Assembly: GCA_946478755.1 (NCBI GenBank) | Contig: CAMLDJ010000097.1 | Coordinates: 1-17,501, forward strand | Source of the DNA: an uncultured Pedobacter sp. | GTDB lineage: Bacteria; Bacteroidota; Bacteroidia; Sphingobacteriales; Sphingobacteriaceae | Length of the DNA stretch: 17,501 bases | Direction: 5' to 3' | In this document: piece by piece, positions 14,975 to 17,501 of the stretch | How positions within the stretch are numbered: position 1 is the first letter of the stretch | Layout of the letters: every line of letters begins with the position of its first letter | Translations under genes and position numbers: made by a program | Notes under the pieces: model-generated | Databases searched by the model: none | Seen by the model: the letters and a program-made list of their open reading frames with translations, nothing else | What the model was told of the DNA's origin: nothing

Positions 14975-15625
14975 ATGTCAATAAATAAATTAAAAACAGT
15001 CGCGGGGATTACGATTCCCGACAGCACGATCGCCGTTCAGGCCACAGAGCTTTTATTAGCCCACGGAACAGAATTTATCTACAATCATTCTTTACGGGTA
15101 TTTCTTTTTTCTTCTTTGAATGGGGAAAGGAGACAGCTTAAATATGATATCGAATTGTTATATGTTGCCTCGGTTTTTCACGATTTAGGACTAACGAAGC
15201 ATTATAGCAGTGCGGATCTTCGTTTCGAGGTGGATGGCGCGAATGCTGCCCGTGATTTCCTGAAAAGTCATGGCTTGCCAAAAGAGTCTTTACAATTAGT
15301 TTGGGACACGATCGCCTTGCATACGACTATTGGTGTGGCAGAACATAAAGAACCTGAGGTGGCGCTGATGTATTCCGGTGTTGGTCTGGATGTGATGGGC
15401 GAGGGGTATGAGCAGCTCAGTGAGGAGAACAGAAATCAGATTTTAGATGCATTCCCGCGCAATGAGTTCAAGAAAAATATCATTCCAACCTTTTTCAGTG
15501 GTTTCGAGCATAAAACTGAAACCACTTTCGGAAATATCAAGGCTGACGTCTGTGCTTACATGATCCCCAATTTCCATCGCAAAAATTTCTGTGATTGCAT
15601 ATTACATTCACCCTGGAAAGATTGA
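14975..15625 (+). CDS. HD-domain metal-dependent hydrolase, cyanamide-hydratase-like
   Basis: A 216-residue soluble protein with a complete HD signature: His38 (YNHSLR), His69-Asp70 (VFHDLGL), His116 (IALHTTIG) and Asp139 (GLDVMG). Together these form the usual divalent-metal site of HD phosphohydrolases. The arrangement with F-I-Y-N-H-S-x-R and D-I-E-L-L-Y-V-A-S-V-F-H-D-L-G-L resembles the branch that includes fungal cyanamide hydratases and their many uncharacterised bacterial relatives. A role in hydrolysing or hydrating a small molecule is therefore possible but unproven. A (p)ppGpp or cyclic-nucleotide hydrolase is less likely given the sequence pattern. The start is the ATG at 14975, just after an exact -7 element. 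An AzoR-like gene follows after 175 bases with its own promoter. Confidence 0.85.
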   Translation: MSINKLKTVAGITIPDSTIAVQATELLLAHGTEFIYNHSLRVFLFSSLNGERRQLKYDIELLYVASVFHDLGLTKHYSSADLRFEVDGANAARDFLKSHGLPKESLQLVWDTIALHTTIGVAEHKEPEVALMYSGVGLDVMGEGYEQLSEENRNQILDAFPRNEFKKNIIPTFFSGFEHKTETTFGNIKADVCAYMIPNFHRKNFCDCILHSPWKD

Positions 15626-15777
15626 GTAGCTGATCTGCCCTGGTTTTTTCCAAACGGATTTTTTTTGCTGTTTGGGATCTGAGCCGACTTCCAGATTCAG
15701 CAGGAAAGCCATTCTAATCGCAGGCTGGGCTGTAGTTTTTGTTGAAATTGGTATGTAGCTGGCTTCCTGGAGAGCCC

Positions 15778-15785
15778 TAATTTTG
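15778..15785 (+). promoter_or_regulatory. Candidate -7 promoter element of the azoreductase-like gene
   Basis: TAATTTTG matches TAnnTTTG exactly and ends 15 bases before the ATG at 15801, the same spacing as in the HD-domain gene. A TTG at 15748-15750 is 27 bases upstream. The 175-base spacer before this gene otherwise holds only a loose CCAAAC/GTTTGG inverted repeat. Confidence 0.45.
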
Positions 15786-15800
15786 TATAAAATTACCAGG

Positions 15801-16442
15801 ATGAAAAAATTATTAGTCATTAATTCAAGCGCTAGAACACTGAGCTCACAAAGCAGAAAACTTACTGAAACCTTTATCGGCCAATGGAAAAATGTTCATG
15901 GGGATTCTTTTATTACTTATCGCGAGCTCGGGAATACGGATGTTCCTCATGTTAACGAAAGCTGGATAGCGGCCGCATTTAAACCCGAAACGGCCAGATC
16001 GAAAGCGGAACAAGGCGCTTTACAGGAAAGCGATAGTTACATTTCGGAGTTGCGTAATGCCGAGGTGATTGTCATTGGCGCCCCGATGTACAACTGGTCC
16101 ATACCAAGTTCACTGAAGGCTTACATCGATCAGATACTGAGGGTCAACGAAACATTTAAAATTAACAGCGAAAGTGATGATCCGCGTTATATCGGGTTGT
16201 TAGAAAATAAAATGTTATTCCTGTTGCTTTCCAGAGGTGATGACGGGTACGAGCAGGGTGAACACAATGAACATATGGACTTTCAGCGAAACTATTTGAA
16301 AATGGTGTTCAATGTCATCGGGATTAACAATATCCGGGTCATCGCCATCAGCGGCGGAAGCTCAGATCCTGAAAAGTTTAAAAAATCACTGGACACCGCC
16401 CATCAGAACATCCGTGAACTTATCGAAATGGTTTCGAATTAA
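15801..16442 (+). CDS. AzoR-like FMN-dependent NAD(P)H oxidoreductase
   Basis: A 213-residue flavodoxin-fold enzyme of the AzoR/NAD(P)H:quinone oxidoreductase group. The N-terminal phosphate loop is VINSSARTLSSQSRKL at 7-21. The FMN signature G-A-P-M-Y-N-W-S-I-P-S-S-L-K is at 94-107, where AzoR has PMYNFNI. A further flavin-loop segment is LLLSRGD at 141-147, followed by MDFQRNYLKMVFNVIGI. Family members are FMN-binding homodimers that pass two electrons from NAD(P)H to quinones or azo compounds and protect against quinone or thiol stress. The start at ATG 15801 follows an exact -7 element; an in-frame TTG at 15783 is inside the element. The gene is convergent with a broken HxlR-type gene 40 bases away; HxlR proteins often control such flavoenzymes. 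Confidence 0.9.
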   Translation: MKKLLVINSSARTLSSQSRKLTETFIGQWKNVHGDSFITYRELGNTDVPHVNESWIAAAFKPETARSKAEQGALQESDSYISELRNAEVIVIGAPMYNWSIPSSLKAYIDQILRVNETFKINSESDDPRYIGLLENKMLFLLLSRGDDGYEQGEHNEHMDFQRNYLKMVFNVIGINNIRVIAISGGSSDPEKFKKSLDTAHQNIRELIEMVSN

Positions 16443-16482
16443 GCTGAGTCTACATCTCATGTAGTAAGGGGTACATCATCAT

Positions 16483-16838
16483 TTACAGAATAAATTTTCT
16501 GTGGAGCAGTCCCCAGGCTTCAATTTCGTCAATAACATTGGACATGCTTCTGCCGCGCGCTGTCAATTCGTATTCAACGGTGACAGTTTGGTGTTCAGGA
16601 CAGTTCTGGTCAAAAGGCGATTCGCTTCCAGCTCCTGCAGGTCTTTGGATAGCATTTTTGCCCCGATTCCGTCAACTTCCCTAAGCAATTCCATAAAAAG
16701 GAGCTTCTCGCTTTTGAGTAAGATCGCGATGATCTTAATTTTCCATTTTCCTGAAAGCAACTCAAGGGTATCGTTTATCGCCAGCATGCTTTTTTTACAT
16801 GCTGTGGAAGTAACATTTTGTTTTGTCTTTTTATTCAT
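16483..16838 (-). pseudogene. HxlR-family regulator, interrupted by a one-base deletion
   Basis: From the ATG at 16838 the first 84 codons encode most of a HxlR winged helix: Cys14, the conserved LLSGKWKIKIIAILL, MELLREVDGIGAKMLSKDLQELEANRLL and TRTVLNTK. The frame then runs into LSPLNTN and a stop at 16563. The missing end is present in another frame from 16584: VTVEYELT, ARGRSMSNVIDEIEAWGLLHRKFIL and a TAA at 16483-16485. A single lost base near 16585-16587 (AAACTGTC for AAACCTGTC, restoring N-T-K-P-V-T-V-E-Y) explains it. The joined length of about 118 residues is normal. The lost part is the wing and dimer helix, so the truncated protein should not work. HxlR proteins sense aldehydes, quinones and disulfide stress, often through the N-terminal Cys. 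Real mutation or sequencing error cannot be told apart here. Confidence 0.85.
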
Positions 16839-16858
16839 TAACCTAAGAATTTTAAGGA

Positions 16859-16878
16859 TAGTTTCCTAAAGGAAACTA
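16859..16878. promoter_or_regulatory. Perfect palindrome, putative HxlR operator 1
   Basis: TAGTTTCC-TAAA-GGAAACTA is a perfect 8-base inverted repeat around four bases, 21 bases upstream of the HxlR-type ATG. On the minus strand it abuts the AT-rich sequence just before the gene. HxlR proteins bind such dyads as dimers and commonly control their own gene and a divergent one. Assignment by position; binding not shown. Confidence 0.65.
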
Positions 16879-16879
16879 C

Positions 16880-16893
16880 TTTCCATTGGGAAA
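16880..16893. promoter_or_regulatory. Putative HxlR operator 2
   Basis: TTTCC-ATTG-GGAAA is an inverted repeat with the same core and the same 4-base spacer as the perfect palindrome next to it. The two centres are 18 bases apart, under two helical turns. A third small dyad, AGATA-AAC-TATCT (16904-16916), follows. Confidence 0.5.
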
Positions 16894-16935
16894 TACATAG
16901 CAAAGATAAACTATCTGGCGTGTAATTTTACTCCT

Positions 16936-17304
16936 ATGGGATTGTATGCATCCTTAATCACAGCACTTGATAAGCTCCCAATCGCTTATTTTCACTTGGT
17001 TCAGCCCTTATTTCCTTTAGAAGATTACGTGCGCTATCCCAAGGATGTGTTGTCGGCGTTTGGCGGTTTAATCAGTCAGCATATTATCGTTAATGGCGGC
17101 TACAACAGGGAAACCGCTGAAGACGAAATTCAGAAGGGCAGGGCTCAGTTTGTTTCCTTTGGCAGTTTGTTTTTAGCCAATCCGGATTTACCCGAACGCT
17201 TCGCGTTAAATGCTGAATTGAACCAGCCCGACGGCGCTACCATGTACGCAGGTGGTGATGAGAAAGGATATACAGATTATCCGTTTTTAACAGCCAATAA
17301 TTAA
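16936..17304 (+). pseudogene. Old Yellow Enzyme (alkene reductase) remnant, C-terminal third only
   Basis: An open frame of 122 residues, all matching the last third of OYE/NemA-type flavin ene-reductases. It has ALDKLPIAYFHLVQP (a late barrel strand), then SQHIIVNGGYNRETAEDEIQKGRAQFVSFGSLFLANPDLPERF with the FMN-phosphate segments NGGY and FGSLF. The ending is the family's G-G-x-E-x-G-Y-T-D-Y-P-F-L. A complete enzyme is about 350-370 residues. The N-terminal two thirds, including the substrate His/Asn pair and the proton-donor Tyr, are absent: upstream there are only about 97 bases of intergenic DNA before the divergent HxlR-type gene. The piece cannot form a whole TIM barrel, so it is a relic of an internal deletion that kept the promoter and 3' end. 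OYE genes next to HxlR-type regulators are plausible partners. Confidence 0.85.
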
Positions 17305-17368
17305 ATCTGAGCTTATATCATACAAACCATATGTGGAGGGCGCATTCAGGCCGTCATCGCTATATCAG

Positions 17369-17501
17369 CTAGCGGACTATTATTTTTTTTAACATATCGA
17401 GTGCCGTCACCATATCAAATACATGAAGTGAGGCGAAGCCCATTCTGATACCGTCGGAGTTAAAGGATTCGTCTTTATAGAAACGACCGCCCTCCACATA
17501 A
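17369..17501 (-). CDS. C-terminal end of a PLP-fold protein (MocR-type regulator or aminotransferase)
   Basis: The last 43 codons and stop (TAG, complement of 17369-17371) of a minus-strand gene that enters from the right edge. The visible YVEGGRFYKDESFNSDGIRMGFASL fits the closing region of fold-type I PLP enzymes as found in MocR/PdxR-type GntR regulators, where the G-x-x-F and I-R-L-G-F-A/S-x segments occur. HVFDMVTALDMLKKII is the usual final helix. It is convergent with the OYE remnant, with a 64-base spacer. With so little sequence, a regulator and a plain aminotransferase cannot be told apart. Confidence 0.6.
   Translation of the reverse strand, partial: YVEGGRFYKDESFNSDGIRMGFASLHVFDMVTALDMLKKIIVR

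Noticed and set aside
15654..15675. CCAAAC...GTTTGG inverted repeat after the HD-domain gene
   Set aside because: The loop of about a dozen bases contains the T-run itself, so it does not have terminator geometry.
16450..16464. CTACAT-CTC-ATGTAG hairpin between the convergent azoreductase-like and HxlR-type genes
   Set aside because: A six-pair AT-rich stem without a following T-run on either strand; weak evidence for a terminator.
1..17501. Defence systems, mobile elements, CRISPR arrays, tRNA or rRNA genes
   Set aside because: Looked for on both strands. No transposase, integrase, terminal repeats, direct-repeat array or RNA gene sequence was found.

Overview
The window looks like chromosomal DNA from a Bacteroidetes bacterium, most likely of the Sphingobacteriaceae (Pedobacter/Mucilaginibacter type). 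The reasons are: at least seven exact TAnnTTTG promoter -7 elements just upstream of genes; almost no Shine-Dalgarno sequences; a kinase with a 7TMR-DISM sensor; and proteins whose best family matches (PhnB-type VOC, pirin-like bicupin, DUF4142 lipoprotein) are common in that group. No RNA genes, insertion sequences, CRISPR arrays or phage genes were seen. The longest stretch without a gene is about 180 bases.

Layout. (1) 1-273, minus: 5' part of a DUF4142 lipoprotein gene that runs off the left edge. (2) 423-2432: membrane sensor histidine kinase with no response regulator beside it. (3) 2613-3555: two small stand-alone proteins, SRPBCC and PhnB-like VOC. (4) 3651-4523: AraC-type regulator, followed on the same strand by a putative efflux operon at 4647-9367 (pirin-like bicupin, TolC-type outer-membrane factor, EmrA/HlyD adaptor, 14-TM MFS pump). 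The TolC-type gene carries a frameshift near 6170. (5) 9516-12239: TetR-type regulator, then an SDR oxidoreductase and a Bcr/CflA-type MFS exporter. Matching AGACCG-type operators lie in front of the TetR gene and in front of the SDR gene. (6) 12372-14149: DoxX-like membrane protein, ABM-type monooxygenase, second AraC-type regulator. (7) 14289-16442: secreted or outer-membrane hypothetical protein, HD-domain hydrolase, AzoR-like flavoprotein. (8) 16483-17304: a frameshifted HxlR-type regulator gene (minus) and, divergent from it, only the last third of an Old Yellow Enzyme (OYE) reductase. Between them lie two TTTCC-N4-GGAAA palindromes. (9) 17369-17501, minus: 3' end of a PLP-fold protein, probably a MocR-type regulator or aminotransferase.

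Read together, the right two thirds look like a collection of genes for handling small toxic organic molecules. There are two exporters, an azoreductase/quinone-reductase-like flavoprotein, a quinol-monooxygenase-like ABM protein, a DoxX protein, an SDR and an OYE relic, under several one-component regulators. This shared theme is inference from family membership; no substrate can be read from the sequence. I did not find a clearly new multi-gene system. The best leads are the decay of the HxlR/OYE pair with its operators intact, the TetR operator pair, the pirin-like protein translationally coupled to an efflux operon, and the two frameshifts, which may be sequencing errors or real.
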